This document shows positions 27,430 to 36,869 of a DNA stretch of 64,000 nt, piece by piece; position 1 is the stretch's first letter; every line of letters starts with the position of its first letter. The notes under the pieces were generated by a model, which had not been told where the DNA came from, did not search any database, and saw only the letters and a program-made list of their open reading frames with translations. The DNA is from Zavarzinia compransoris. GTDB taxonomy: Bacteria > Pseudomonadota > Alphaproteobacteria > Zavarziniales > Zavarziniaceae. The DNA lies in contig NZ_QGLF01000003.1 of assembly GCF_003173055.1 (NCBI RefSeq), positions 599,356 to 663,355 of the forward strand, given 5' to 3'. The position numbers and the translations under genes were made by a program.

Positions 27430-29496
27430 TCAGCCCGAAGTGGCGCGGTAGGCCTGGTCGACCACCGGCGAGGTGCGGCTGCCCGAGCCGCGCAGCAGGT
27501 CGCGGGCGATGCCGAGGGGCACCGCCTTGCCGGCGGCAAGGCGCAGGCGGTAGACCTGGGTGTTTTCCAGCACGCGCTGCACGTAGTTGCGGGTTTCCTC
27601 GAAGGGGATGCGCTCGATCCAGTCGACCACGTCGACGTCGGACGAGCGGGGATCGCCGTAACGCCCGATCCAGGTGTCGATGCGCCCGCCGCCGGCATTA
27701 TAGGCGCCGATCACCATGGCGTAGGAGCCGCCGAAATCGTTCAGCAATTCGTCGAGATGGGCGACGCCCAGGGTCATGTTGTATTGCGGATCGGTGGTCA
27801 GCTTGCCCGGCTCGAACTTCAGGCCCAGGCTCTTCGCCACCAGCTTGGCGGTGCCCGGCATCAGCTGCATCAGGCCGCGCGCCCCCGCGGGGCTGACCGC
27901 ATCGCTGCGGAATTCGCTTTCCTGGCGGGTCAGGGCCAGGGACAGGGCCTTTTCCGTCAATTCCCCGTTCGGCATGTTCAGCAGCGGATAGCCGCGATTG
28001 CCGAGGAAGGTGCCGACGAAGCTCGCTTCCTTGGCGGCGATCACGCCGGCATAGGCGCCGCCGGCGGCACCCGCCATCTCGGCGATATGGGCGCGGCCGC
28101 CCGGGCTCGCGGTCGCTTCCATCGCCGCCTTCAGGAAGGGGCGGATCCGGCCCTTCTCGTCGATCTCCAGCAGCATGCGGATGGCGCGGTATAATTCGCC
28201 CCGTTCGACCGCGGATTGTTCGCCGGCGCTGGGGCGCGGGTCGGCGGGCAGGGCGCGGGCGCTGGCCTCGCCCAGCTCGAAGGCGGCGAGCTGGCCGTAG
28301 AAGGTCTGGGAATGGACCGCGGCCTTGGCGTACCAGGCACGGGCGGCCTCGCGCTGGCCGAGGGCGGCGGCGGCGCGCCCGCCCCAGTAATTGGCCCGCG
28401 CGGTCGAGATCGGCGACTGCACCTTGCCGGCCATGGCGGTGAAATGGCGTAGCGCCGCTTCCGGCTGGCGCAGGAAGCGCAGCGCGACCCAGCCGGCGGT
28501 GAATTCGGCATCGAAATAATCGACGCCGTCGCTCAGGTCATGGGCCCGGGCCACGCGATAGGCATCGGCGTAGCGCCCGGCATTGAGCAGCCGGTGAGTG
28601 GCATAGCGCAGATGCGGCCACCAGCGGCCGGGGTTCTGCGCCGCCACCCCTTCGGGCAGGCGGGAAATCAGCTCGACCGCCTGATCGTCCTGGTCGAGGG
28701 AGCGGAGATAGCGCACCCGGGCATAGAGCAGCCCCGGGTCCTGGGCCCGGGCGGCCGGCACCGCGGCGAGGTCGCGGCCGGCCGAACTCGCCTTCATGAT
28801 GAAGGCGATGGCGGCGGTGGCCGAGGCGCGATAGTCGGACGGCACCAGCGACAGCATGCGCCTCGCCTCGGTCACATCCTCGTCCATCAGCAGGCGCTGC
28901 AGGCGGGCGATATGGTCCGCCTGGGTGAACATGGACTGGAAGCGGGCCAGGATGTCGTTCTCGACCGCGGTGGTCATATCCGCCTCGATCCAGCCCTGGC
29001 GCAGCATCAGAAGGCCGCGGGCGCGGTCGGCGGTGGCCATCAGGGCCGCACCGTAGCGGATCTTGCCGAGGCCGCTGGCGGGCGGGAATTTCGTGAACCA
29101 GGCAAGCAGGCGGGTGGCCGATTCCTGGCCCGTCAGCGCAGCCTCGGCCCGGGCCAGGGTGGTCGAGCGGCGCGGCCAGTCCGGGTTGCGCTCGACGAAT
29201 TGGGCGATGGTCTCGAAGGAGGCGGCGGCGGATTGCGCCTGGATGCGCTGCCAGTCGATGACCTTGGCCAAGGTCCGGTCGCGGGCGGCCAGCGCGATCG
29301 CGGCGGCGCCGTCCCAGTCGCCCTTGCTGCCGGCGGCGAAGGCGCGGAGATAGATCTGGCGGTCGGCGGCCGTCAGCAGGGCGGGAAAGCGCGATGCCGC
29401 CGTCTGCGCCGCCGCCGGGGCGGGCACGGCCAGGGGGACGATGCCCCCGAGCCCGAGCACCAGGGCGAAAGCTGCAACGCCGGAGATCAGACGCAT
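27430..29496 (-). CDS. Soluble lytic murein transglycosylase (Slt type)
   Basis: A 688-aa protein with a signal peptide (cleavage near VPAPAAAQ). A long superhelical alpha-repeat region covers about residues 40-500. The C-terminal SLT catalytic domain has SLALTRQESEFRSDAVSPAG with the catalytic Glu. The GLMQLMPGTAKLVAKSLGL segment follows, then MTLGVAHLDELLNDFGGSY and YNAGGGR. It cleaves peptidoglycan glycan strands in the periplasm with formation of 1,6-anhydro-MurNAc during recycling or remodelling. It is the first gene of a three-gene unit. Confidence 0.94.
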   Translation of the reverse strand: MRLISGVAAFALVLGLGGIVPLAVPAPAAAQTAASRFPALLTAADRQIYLRAFAAGSKGDWDGAAAIALAARDRTLAKVIDWQRIQAQSAAASFETIAQFVERNPDWPRRSTTLARAEAALTGQESATRLLAWFTKFPPASGLGKIRYGAALMATADRARGLLMLRQGWIEADMTTAVENDILARFQSMFTQADHIARLQRLLMDEDVTEARRMLSLVPSDYRASATAAIAFIMKASSAGRDLAAVPAARAQDPGLLYARVRYLRSLDQDDQAVELISRLPEGVAAQNPGRWWPHLRYATHRLLNAGRYADAYRVARAHDLSDGVDYFDAEFTAGWVALRFLRQPEAALRHFTAMAGKVQSPISTARANYWGGRAAAALGQREAARAWYAKAAVHSQTFYGQLAAFELGEASARALPADPRPSAGEQSAVERGELYRAIRMLLEIDEKGRIRPFLKAAMEATASPGGRAHIAEMAGAAGGAYAGVIAAKEASFVGTFLGNRGYPLLNMPNGELTEKALSLALTRQESEFRSDAVSPAGARGLMQLMPGTAKLVAKSLGLKFEPGKLTTDPQYNMTLGVAHLDELLNDFGGSYAMVIGAYNAGGGRIDTWIGRYGDPRSSDVDVVDWIERIPFEETRNYVQRVLENTQVYRLRLAAGKAVPLGIARDLLRGSGSRTSPVVDQAYRATSG

Positions 29497-29625
29497 TCCA
29501 CCACCCCCCGATCAGGTCCCGCGGGCCCGGCGAATCATCGCCGGCCCTGCGGAATCAGTCTAGCGGCGGCGGCCGGCGGACGCCACCCATGGCGGGCCGC
29601 CCGCCCGGCTCGAATGCGTCCCGCC

Positions 29626-32600
29626 TCAATGTGCCGCGGGCGGTGCCGCCGGGGCCGGCCGGGTTCCCCGCGCCCGGCCGATCAGGCCGCGGATGACGGT
29701 ATAGAAGACCGGCGTGAACAGCAGGCCGAACAGCGTCACCCCCAGCATGCCGAAGACGACCGCGGTGCCCAGCGCCTGGCGCATCTCCGCCCCCGCCCCG
29801 GTGGCGATGGCCAGGGGCACGACGCCGAGGGTGAAGGCGAAGGACGTCATCAGGATCGGCCGCAGGCGCAGCCGGCAGGCTTCCAGCACGGCCCGGAAGC
29901 GGTCGCGCCCCTGGTCTTCCAGCTGGCGGGCGAATTCGACGATCAGGATCGCATTCTTCGAGGCGAGGCCGACGAGGACGACGAAGCCGATCTGCACCAG
30001 GATATTATTGTCGATCTGGCGCAGCATGATGCCGCCCAGCGCCGACAGCAGGCACATGGGCACGATCAGGATGATCGCCAGCGGCAGGGCCCAGCTTTCG
30101 TATTGTGCGGCAAGGGCCAGGAAGACGAAGAGCACGGCGAGCGGGAAGACGATGAAGGCGACATTGCCCGCGGCGCGTTCCTGATAGGACAATTCGGTCC
30201 ATTCGAAGGAAATCCCCTGCGGCAGGGTTTCCGCCGCCAGCCGTTCCAGCGCCGCCATGGCCTGGCCCGAACTGACCCCGGGCAGCAGCGAGCCGGTGAC
30301 CGGCGCCGCCGCATATTGGTTGTAGCGGATGAAGAGATCCGGCCCCGCGATCTCGCGGAAGGTGGCGACCGAGCCGAGCGGCACCATCGCCCCGTCGTTG
30401 GAGCGCGCCCGCATGTGGGCGATGTCGTTGCGGTCGATGCGGAAGGGCGCATCGGCCTGCACGGTCACCCGGTAGGAACGGCCGAACAGGGTGAGGTCGT
30501 TGATGTAGCTCGAGCCGAGCAGGGTGGACACGGTGCTGAAGATCGCCTCGGGCGAGACGTTCAGGATCTGCGCCCTGACCCGGTCGATGTCGACATAGAG
30601 CTGGGGCGTGCCGACAGCGAGCGGGGTATAGACCGAGGTCAGGCCCGGGACCTGGTTGGCCTTCTGCACGAAATCGTCCGCCGCCGCCTTCAGGGCGGCG
30701 AGGCCGAGGCCGCCCCGGTCCTGGACCTGCATCGAGAAGCCGCCGGCATTGCCGATGCCCTGCACCGGCGGCGGCGGAATCACCAGGGCGAAGCCTTCTT
30801 GGAGCGCGAACAGGCGCTGGCGGAGGCTGGCGGCGACCGCGTCCACGGTCTGGCCCAGGGCGGCGCGCTTGCCCGCGTCGTCCAGGATGATGAACAGGGT
30901 GCCGGCATTGGTCGCCGAGGTGAAGGTGGCGCCGGAGAAGCCGGCGATCTGCACCGTATGGGCGACGCCCGGAACCTCGCGGGCGATCTCGCCGGCCCGG
31001 CGCACCACGTCGTCGCTGCGCGCCAGCGAACTGCCGGGCGGCAGCTGGATGACGCCGATCAGGAAGCCGCGGTCCTGCATCGGGATGAAGCCGGTCGGCT
31101 GGCGGGTGAAGCCGAAGACCGTAAGCCCGATCAGCCCGGCATAGACGAGCAGCACCAGGGCGCTGCGCCGCGTCAGCCCGCCGACCAGCCGGCCATAGCG
31201 ATCCGACGTCCAGTCGAAGCCGCGGTTGAACAGGCCGAAGGCGCGGGCCAGCGGGCCTTTCCGCCCCGCCTGCTTCGGCCGCAGCAGCAAAGCGGCCAGC
31301 GCCGGGCTGAGGGTCAGGGAATTGAAGGCGGAAATCGCGGTCGCGACGGCCACGGTGATCGCGAACTGCTTGTAGAAGACGCCGGAAATCCCGGGGATGA
31401 AGGCGGTCGGCAGGAACACCGCGATCAGCACCACCGCGATCGCGACCAGGGCGCCCGAAACCTCGGTCATGGTCTGGCGTGCCGCGTCCCTGGGGCTCAG
31501 GCCCTCGGCGATATGGTGTTCGACCGCCTCGACCACGACGATGGCATCGTCGACCACGATGCCGATGGCGAGCACGAGGCCGAACATGGACAGGGTGTTC
31601 AGCGAGAAGCCGAAGCCCGCCATGATCGCGAAGGTGCCGACCAGGGCGACCGGGATCGCCACGATCGGGATGATGGTCGCGCGCCAGCTTTGCAGGAAGA
31701 CGAAGACGACGAGGACGACCAGCGCCACCGCCTCGAACAGGGTCTTCACCACTTCCTTCAGCGATTGCTCGACGAAGTCGGTGGGATTGTAGACGATCCG
31801 GTATTCGAGGCCATCGGGGAAGCCGGCCGCCAGTTCCTGCATCTTCGCCTTCAGGGCGGCGGCGGTGGCGACGGCGTTCGAGCCCGGGCGCTGGAACACG
31901 CCGATCGCCTGGGCCGGCAGGCCGTCGAGATAGGAATTGGTATTGTAGTCGCGCGCCGCCAGTTCCACCCGGCCGACGTCGCGGATACGCAGGAAACGGC
32001 CGTCGCCCGTCGCCTTGACGATGATGTCGGCGAATTCCTCGGGCGATTGCAGGCGGCCTTGCAGGCGGACCTGGATCTCGAAGGGGGTCGGGTTGTCGAT
32101 CGGCTGCTGGCCCAGGCGGCCGCCCGCGACCTCGTTGTTCTGGACCGCGATGGCGTTGTTCACCTCGGTGACCGAGACGTTGAAGGCCGCCATCTTCTCG
32201 GGGTCGAGCCAGATGCGCATGGCATAGTCCCGCGCGCCGAAGGCGATGATGCTGCCGACACCGTCGATCCGGGCCAGCACGTCGCGGATCTGAAGGGTGA
32301 CGTAGTTCGAGATGTAGATACTGTCGAAGCGCCCGTCCGGCGACAGGAGATGGATCAGGAGAAGAAGGTCGGGCGAGGATTTCGCCGTGGTCACGCCGGA
32401 GCGGCGGACGGTTTCCGGCAGCAGGGGTTCGGCGATCGCGACCCGGTTCTGCACCAGCACCTGGGCGGTATCGAGATTGGTGCCGGGGGCGAAGGTCACG
32501 GTCAGCTGCATGCGCCCGTCGGACGAGGCATAGGAGCGCATGTAGAGCATGCCCTCGATGCCGTTCACCTGTTCCTCGATCGGGGCCGCCACCGTGGTGG

Positions 32601-32778
32601 CGATGGTTTCCGGGTTGGCGCCCGGGTAATTCGCCGTCACCACCACGGTGGGCGGGGCGATTTCGGGATATTGCGCCACCGGCAGGCGGAAATAGGCGAT
32701 GCCGCCCACCAGCATGACGACGATCGACAGCACGGCCGCGAAGATCGGCCGGTCGATGAAGAAATGGGGAATTCTCAC
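29626..32778 (-). CDS. RND (HAE1) multidrug efflux pump inner-membrane transporter
   Basis: A 1050-aa AcrB-type proton-driven transporter. It starts VRIPHFFIDRPIFAAVLSIV, the canonical N-terminus. It has 12 predicted spans, two large periplasmic loops, the proton-relay GIVVDDAIVVVE in TM4, and the TM10-11 motifs LVGLASKNAILIVEFARQ and ACRLRLRPILMTS. The start is a GTG at 32778 that overlaps the stop of the adaptor gene as GTGA, so expression is coupled. An open frame continuing far upstream is a shadow. No outer-membrane TolC-type channel gene follows, so a shared one is likely used. Confidence 0.96.
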   Translation of the reverse strand: MRIPHFFIDRPIFAAVLSIVVMLVGGIAYFRLPVAQYPEIAPPTVVVTANYPGANPETIATTVAAPIEEQVNGIEGMLYMRSYASSDGRMQLTVTFAPGTNLDTAQVLVQNRVAIAEPLLPETVRRSGVTTAKSSPDLLLLIHLLSPDGRFDSIYISNYVTLQIRDVLARIDGVGSIIAFGARDYAMRIWLDPEKMAAFNVSVTEVNNAIAVQNNEVAGGRLGQQPIDNPTPFEIQVRLQGRLQSPEEFADIIVKATGDGRFLRIRDVGRVELAARDYNTNSYLDGLPAQAIGVFQRPGSNAVATAAALKAKMQELAAGFPDGLEYRIVYNPTDFVEQSLKEVVKTLFEAVALVVLVVFVFLQSWRATIIPIVAIPVALVGTFAIMAGFGFSLNTLSMFGLVLAIGIVVDDAIVVVEAVEHHIAEGLSPRDAARQTMTEVSGALVAIAVVLIAVFLPTAFIPGISGVFYKQFAITVAVATAISAFNSLTLSPALAALLLRPKQAGRKGPLARAFGLFNRGFDWTSDRYGRLVGGLTRRSALVLLVYAGLIGLTVFGFTRQPTGFIPMQDRGFLIGVIQLPPGSSLARSDDVVRRAGEIAREVPGVAHTVQIAGFSGATFTSATNAGTLFIILDDAGKRAALGQTVDAVAASLRQRLFALQEGFALVIPPPPVQGIGNAGGFSMQVQDRGGLGLAALKAAADDFVQKANQVPGLTSVYTPLAVGTPQLYVDIDRVRAQILNVSPEAIFSTVSTLLGSSYINDLTLFGRSYRVTVQADAPFRIDRNDIAHMRARSNDGAMVPLGSVATFREIAGPDLFIRYNQYAAAPVTGSLLPGVSSGQAMAALERLAAETLPQGISFEWTELSYQERAAGNVAFIVFPLAVLFVFLALAAQYESWALPLAIILIVPMCLLSALGGIMLRQIDNNILVQIGFVVLVGLASKNAILIVEFARQLEDQGRDRFRAVLEACRLRLRPILMTSFAFTLGVVPLAIATGAGAEMRQALGTAVVFGMLGVTLFGLLFTPVFYTVIRGLIGRARGTRPAPAAPPAAH

Positions 32779-33989
32779 TTGCCGGCCTCCGGCTTGGCGG
32801 CGGCGGGGGGCGGCACGTCGCTGACGATGCTGCCGTCCTCGGCCAGATGGGCGGGCAGGGGGGTGACGGGGACATTGGGCCGCACCCGCATGATGCCGTT
32901 GACGATGACCTGATCCGTCTCCTTCAGGCCGCCGCCGCGGACGACGCGCAGGCTGCCGACCACGGCGCCCAGGTCGACGATCTGCGGCCGCGGCACGTTG
33001 TTCTCGCCCACGACCCAGACGAAGCGCCGGGTCTGGTCGGTGCCGATCGCGGTCTCGGGTACCAGCAGGGTCGGCTTCGGCTCGCTGGCGGGCACGCGGA
33101 TGCGGCCGAACATGCCGGGCGTCAGCAGCCGGTCCGGATTGGCCAGGACGGCGCGGACCCGGATGGTCCCGGTCGCATTGTCCAGCTGGTTGTCGACGAA
33201 ATCGATGGCGCCGGCATGAGGGAAGCCGATCTCGTCCGACAGGCCGATGCGCACCGGCAGGCCGGCGTTCTGCGGGTCCGGCCGCTCGCCCGACTGAGCC
33301 TGGCGCTGGTAGCGGATGAAGACCTGCTCGTCGCCGTCGAAATAGAACTGGATCGGATCGACCGAGACGATGGTGGTGAGCACCGAGCCCGCCGCATCGC
33401 CCGACACCAGATTGCCGACGGTGACATTGGTGCGGCTGATGCGCCCGGCGATCGGCGCCTCGATGCGGGTGAAGGCGAGGTTCAGCTCGGCCTGGCGCAG
33501 GCTGGCCTTGGCGGCGGCGACGCTCGCCTCGGCCCCGCGCCGGGCCTGGAGGCGTTCGTCCAGCACCTGCTGCGAGGCATTGCCCGACTGGCGCAACTGG
33601 CTGTAGCGGGCGACTTCGCGCACCGCAAGGTCGAGGGCCGCCTCGGCGGCATCGACATCGGCGCGGGCCCGTTCGACCACCGCCTCGAAGGGCCGGGGGT
33701 CGATGACATAGAGCAGCTGGCCCTTGGAGACTTCCTGGCCGTCCTTGAAATGGATCGAGTCGAGATAGCCGCTGACCCGCGCCCTGACCTCGACCGAGGA
33801 GACGGGGGCGAAGCGGCCGGTGAAATCGTCCCATTCGGCGATCTGGCGCAGCAGGGGCTTTGCCACCGTCACCGGCATGGGCGGGGGCGCCGCCGGCGGC
33901 GCCGCGCCGCCGTCGCAGGCGGCAAGGCCGAGAACGGCGGCAACAGCCAGGGCCAGGCGCCGGCCAGGGAAGGGAAGGGCCACGGTCAA
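32775..33989 (-). CDS. RND efflux periplasmic adaptor (membrane fusion protein, lipoprotein)
   Basis: A 404-aa AcrA/MexA-type adaptor. A lipoprotein signal is visible (LGLAACDGG, with the lipidated Cys about residue 25). A lipoyl half (VRARVSGYLDSIHFKDGQEV), an alpha-hairpin and a second lipoyl half (FTRIEAPIAGRIS) follow. The beta-barrel region has VLVPETAIGTDQ. It bridges the inner-membrane pump encoded just downstream to an outer-membrane channel. It is divergent from dapA, and no local repressor gene is next to it. Confidence 0.94.
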   Translation of the reverse strand: MTVALPFPGRRLALAVAAVLGLAACDGGAAPPAAPPPMPVTVAKPLLRQIAEWDDFTGRFAPVSSVEVRARVSGYLDSIHFKDGQEVSKGQLLYVIDPRPFEAVVERARADVDAAEAALDLAVREVARYSQLRQSGNASQQVLDERLQARRGAEASVAAAKASLRQAELNLAFTRIEAPIAGRISRTNVTVGNLVSGDAAGSVLTTIVSVDPIQFYFDGDEQVFIRYQRQAQSGERPDPQNAGLPVRIGLSDEIGFPHAGAIDFVDNQLDNATGTIRVRAVLANPDRLLTPGMFGRIRVPASEPKPTLLVPETAIGTDQTRRFVWVVGENNVPRPQIVDLGAVVGSLRVVRGGGLKETDQVIVNGIMRVRPNVPVTPLPAHLAEDGSIVSDVPPPAAAKPEAGK

Positions 33990-34148
33990 GCTCCGCTTGG
34001 TTTTGTTTTGAAACGTCTACGTGCGGGCAGTCTTGGCGCCGCCCCATGGCAGACAGGATTGGGTGCGCTTTGATCTGCGTCAATCGTACGCGGGTATAAT
34101 GCCGCTCATATGTGCGGTGCAGCAAACGCACGGCTCGGCGACTGGCTG

Positions 34149-34177
34149 TTGAAGCGGCGACAAGCTGTCGCTATGGT
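34149..34177 (+). promoter_or_regulatory. Probable promoter of dapA
   Basis: TTGAAG at 34149-34154 and TATGGT at 34172-34177 are separated by 17 bp and sit about 36 bp before the dapA ATG. A further perfect TATAAT lies at 34095-34100 but with only a poor -35 (TTGATC, 19-bp spacing), so it may be a second start. Confidence 0.45.
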
Positions 34178-34212
34178 CTGCGGCTCTTGTTCCCCCAGAG
34201 GCTCCGACTGTC

Positions 34213-35106
34213 ATGTCCGACATCCGCGCCCGCATCCGCGGGTCGATTACCGCTCTCGTCACTCCCTTCCGCGACGGCAAGGTGGACGAGCGTGCGTTTC
34301 AGGATTTCGTGGACTGGCAGGTCAAACAGGGCACGCATGGGCTCGTCCCCTGCGGCACCACCGGCGAAAGCCCGACCTTGAGCCACGACGAGCACCACCG
34401 GGTGGTCGAACTGGCGATCGAGGCGGCCGCCGGCCGCGTGCCCGTCATCGCCGGTGCCGGCTCGAATTCGACCGCCGAGGCGATTTCCCTGGCCCGGCAC
34501 GCGAAGGACGCGGGCGCGGATGCCGTGCTCGTGGTCACGCCCTATTACAACAAGCCGACCCAGGACGGCCTCGTCGCCCATTACGAGGCGATCTCGACCG
34601 CGGTCGACGTTCCGATCATCGTCTACAATATCCCGGGGCGCTGCGTCGTCGACATCACGCCGGCGACCATGGCCCGCATCGCCAGGCTGCCCACCGTGAT
34701 CGGCGTGAAGGAAGCGACCGGCGACGTCTCGCGCTATGCCAAGCACCGGGAACTGATCGGGCCCGACTTCATCCAGCTCTCGGGCGACGACGGCCTGGCG
34801 CTGGCCGCGATCGCGACCGGGGCGGTCGGCTGCATCTCGGTCGGCTCCAACATCGTGCCGCGGGCCTATGCCGACCTTCAGGAAGCGGCGCTGGCGGGCG
34901 ATTTCGCCACCGCGCTGAAGATCCAGGACCGGCTGGCGCCCCTGAACGAAGCCCTCTTTACCGAGCCGAACCCCTGCCCGGTGAAATGGGGCGCGGCCCG
35001 CCTCGGCCTGATGCAGCCCGACCTGCGCCTGCCCCTGCTGCCCGTCGGTCCCGCGACCGAGGCGCGCATGGACGAGGCGCTGCGCCGGGCCGGCGCCCTG
35101 AACTGA
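34213..35106 (+). CDS. dapA: 4-hydroxy-tetrahydrodipicolinate synthase
   Basis: A 297-aa (beta/alpha)8 lyase that condenses pyruvate with aspartate semialdehyde in lysine and meso-diaminopimelate synthesis. It shows [17 protein letters not shown], the substrate loop [14 protein letters not shown] and the Tyr motif [14 protein letters not shown]. The Schiff-base Lys lies in [10 protein letters not shown] and GDDGLAL follows. It is cotranscribed with smpB, which starts 7 bp after the stop. Confidence 0.97.
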   Translation: MSDIRARIRGSITALVTPFRDGKVDERAFQDFVDWQVKQGTHGLVPCGTTGESPTLSHDEHHRVVELAIEAAAGRVPVIAGAGSNSTAEAISLARHAKDAGADAVLVVTPYYNKPTQDGLVAHYEAISTAVDVPIIVYNIPGRCVVDITPATMARIARLPTVIGVKEATGDVSRYAKHRELIGPDFIQLSGDDGLALAAIATGAVGCISVGSNIVPRAYADLQEAALAGDFATALKIQDRLAPLNEALFTEPNPCPVKWGAARLGLMQPDLRLPLLPVGPATEARMDEALRRAGALN

Positions 35107-35113
35107 GGACGCG

Positions 35114-35596
35114 ATGGCCCCGAACAACAAGCGGGAGACGGCGAAGAAATACATCGCCGAAAACCGCAAGGCCCGTCACAATTACTCGATCGAGGATCGG
35201 ATCGAGGCCGGAATCATCCTCAAGGGTTCCGAAGTGAAGAGCCTGCGTTCGGGCGCCACCAATATCGGCGATTCCTATGCCGGCGCCAACCAGGGCGACG
35301 GCCTCTGGCTCTACAACGCCTATATCCCCGAATATAAAGAGGCGAACCGCGAGAACCACGAGACGCGCCGCCCCCGCCAGTTGCTGCTGCACAAGCGCGA
35401 GATCGCCCGCCTGCACCAGGAGGTGACGCGCGGCGGCATGACCCTGGTGCCCCTGTCGATGTATTTCAACGACAAGGGTATCGCCAAGGTCGAGCTCGGT
35501 CTCGCCAAGGGCCGCAAGCTCCACGACAAGCGGGAAGCCGAGAAGGAGCGCGACTGGAACCGCGAAAAGGCCCGCCTGATGAAGAGCCGGGGCTGA
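35114..35596 (+). CDS. smpB: SsrA-binding protein SmpB
   Basis: A 160-aa tmRNA partner for trans-translation rescue of stalled ribosomes. It has the family signatures [20 protein letters not shown] and [19 protein letters not shown], and the basic C-terminal tail ([20 protein letters not shown]). The dapA-smpB arrangement is common in Alphaproteobacteria. No ssrA gene is seen in the window. Confidence 0.97.
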   Translation: MAPNNKRETAKKYIAENRKARHNYSIEDRIEAGIILKGSEVKSLRSGATNIGDSYAGANQGDGLWLYNAYIPEYKEANRENHETRRPRQLLLHKREIARLHQEVTRGGMTLVPLSMYFNDKGIAKVELGLAKGRKLHDKREAEKERDWNREKARLMKSRG

Positions 35597-35700
35597 CCGG
35601 TTCATTCTTTCCGTTCCGGAAACAATATCTTCCCTCGTCTGGGAATTATCTCCCGATCCCCTCGTGCCAATATGGCAGCAGAAGATCGAGGAGAATGCCC

Positions 35701-36552
35701 ATGACCACCGACAATCCGACCTTTCGTCCCTTACGCCGGCTGGTGCGCGGCCAGGCGGCTTCCGACGGCGACGGCGTGCGCCTGACCCGGCTGCTCGGCC
35801 ACGAGACCGTGGAACTGGCCGATCCCTTCCTGATGCTGGACCATTTCGATACCGAACAGGCGGCCGACTATATCGGCGGCTTTCCGGACCATCCGCATAG
35901 GGGCTTCGAGACCGTCACCTATATGCTGGCGGGGCGCATGCGCCATGGCGACAACAAGGGCCATGCGGGCATCATCGCCGCCGGCGACGTGCAGTGGATG
36001 ACGGCCGGGCGCGGCATCGTCCATTCCGAAATGCCGGAACAGGACCAGGGCTTGATGCGCGGCTTCCAGCTCTGGGTCAACCTGCCGGCCCGGGACAAGA
36101 TGGTGCCCGCCCGCTACCAGGAAATCCCCGCCGCCACCATCCCGGTCGAGACGCGCCCGGGCGCCCGCCTGAAGGTGATCGCCGGCGTTACCGGCGAAGG
36201 CACCGCGGGGCCGATCGATTCCGGCGCCACGGCGGCCCGTTTCTTCGACATCCGCCTGACGCCCGGCGCCCGGGTCGAGGAAGCGCTGCCCGCCGACCTG
36301 ACCGTGCTCGCCATCGTCTATGACGGTGCGGTCGCCATCGGCGACGGCACCACCGTGCCCGCGGTCAATGTCGCGGTGCTTGGCGCCGGCGAGCGCGTCG
36401 CGCTCGAAAACCCGGGGGCGGTGGAGGCGGGCGTCCTGCTCATCGCCGGCCGGCCGCTGAACGAGCCGGTCGCCTGGGGCGGGCCCTTCGTCATGAACAC
36501 GCGCGAGGAAGTGATGCAGGCCGCGCGCGACTATCAGGCCGGCCGCTTCTGA
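35701..36552 (+). CDS. Pirin family protein
   Basis: A 283-aa bicupin. The N-terminal cupin has the metal-binding set HPHRGFETVTYML and RHGDNKGHAGIIAAGDVQWM, with HSEMPEQ. The C-terminal cupin has GARVEEALPADLTVLAIVY. Bacterial pirins may act as quercetinases or modulate pyruvate dehydrogenase; the role here is unknown. I choose ATG 35701 over 35695 because the GAGGAG site is then 8 bp away instead of abutting the start. Confidence 0.93.
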   Translation: MTTDNPTFRPLRRLVRGQAASDGDGVRLTRLLGHETVELADPFLMLDHFDTEQAADYIGGFPDHPHRGFETVTYMLAGRMRHGDNKGHAGIIAAGDVQWMTAGRGIVHSEMPEQDQGLMRGFQLWVNLPARDKMVPARYQEIPAATIPVETRPGARLKVIAGVTGEGTAGPIDSGATAARFFDIRLTPGARVEEALPADLTVLAIVYDGAVAIGDGTTVPAVNVAVLGAGERVALENPGAVEAGVLLIAGRPLNEPVAWGGPFVMNTREEVMQAARDYQAGRF

Positions 36553-36590
36553 CCCGCCCGGCAGCATCACGCCGATGAGCGCCGCTCATA

Positions 36591-36618
36591 TTGACAAACT
36601 GGCCCGCTGCTCCATTTT
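36591..36618 (+). promoter_or_regulatory. Promoter of the putative toxin-antitoxin pair
   Basis: A perfect TTGACA at 36591-36596 is followed after 16 bp by CATTTT (36613-36618) as a weak -10. The predicted transcript start falls at or next to the ATG at 36625, so the message could be nearly leaderless. A GGAG lies only 2-3 bp from the ATG. Confidence 0.4.
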
Positions 36619-36624
36619 GGAGAA

Positions 36625-36867
36625 ATGTTGAACAAAGCCGTCGGCCATCGCGCCGCCCCCTCCAGCAAGGGGCGGCTGCATATCACCCAGGGCGCCAGCC
36701 ATCCGGGCGAGGCCGTTCGCCTGCACACCTTATGGATCACGAAAAGGACCGTTCAGGCCAGGCAGGCGATCGCGGCTTCGCCGGAGCGCCGCTCGATCAT
36801 GGTCGAAGACCTGGATGACGCGGTCATGCAGGAAATGCTCGACCATGTGGCCGCGCGCCAGCGCTGA
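36625..36867 (+). CDS. Small basic protein, putative antitoxin partner
   Basis: An 80-aa protein without a recognised domain. The first half is basic (RAAPSSKGRLHITQ) and the second half is helical and acidic (MVEDLDDAVMQEMLDHVAAR). Its size, promoter and tight spacing before a PemK/MazF-like gene (2 bp between stop and next frame) are those of an antitoxin. It does not resemble MazE, Phd or RHH folds that I know. The assignment rests on context only. Confidence 0.55.
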   Translation: MLNKAVGHRAAPSSKGRLHITQGASHPGEAVRLHTLWITKRTVQARQAIAASPERRSIMVEDLDDAVMQEMLDHVAARQR

Positions 36868-36869
36868 TC

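Noticed and set aside
28540-32913. A 1457-codon open frame on the plus strand
   Set aside because: It is antisense to the lytic transglycosylase and the RND pump, both of which have clear family motifs. Its translation is a Gly/Arg/Asp-rich shadow typical of very GC-rich DNA.
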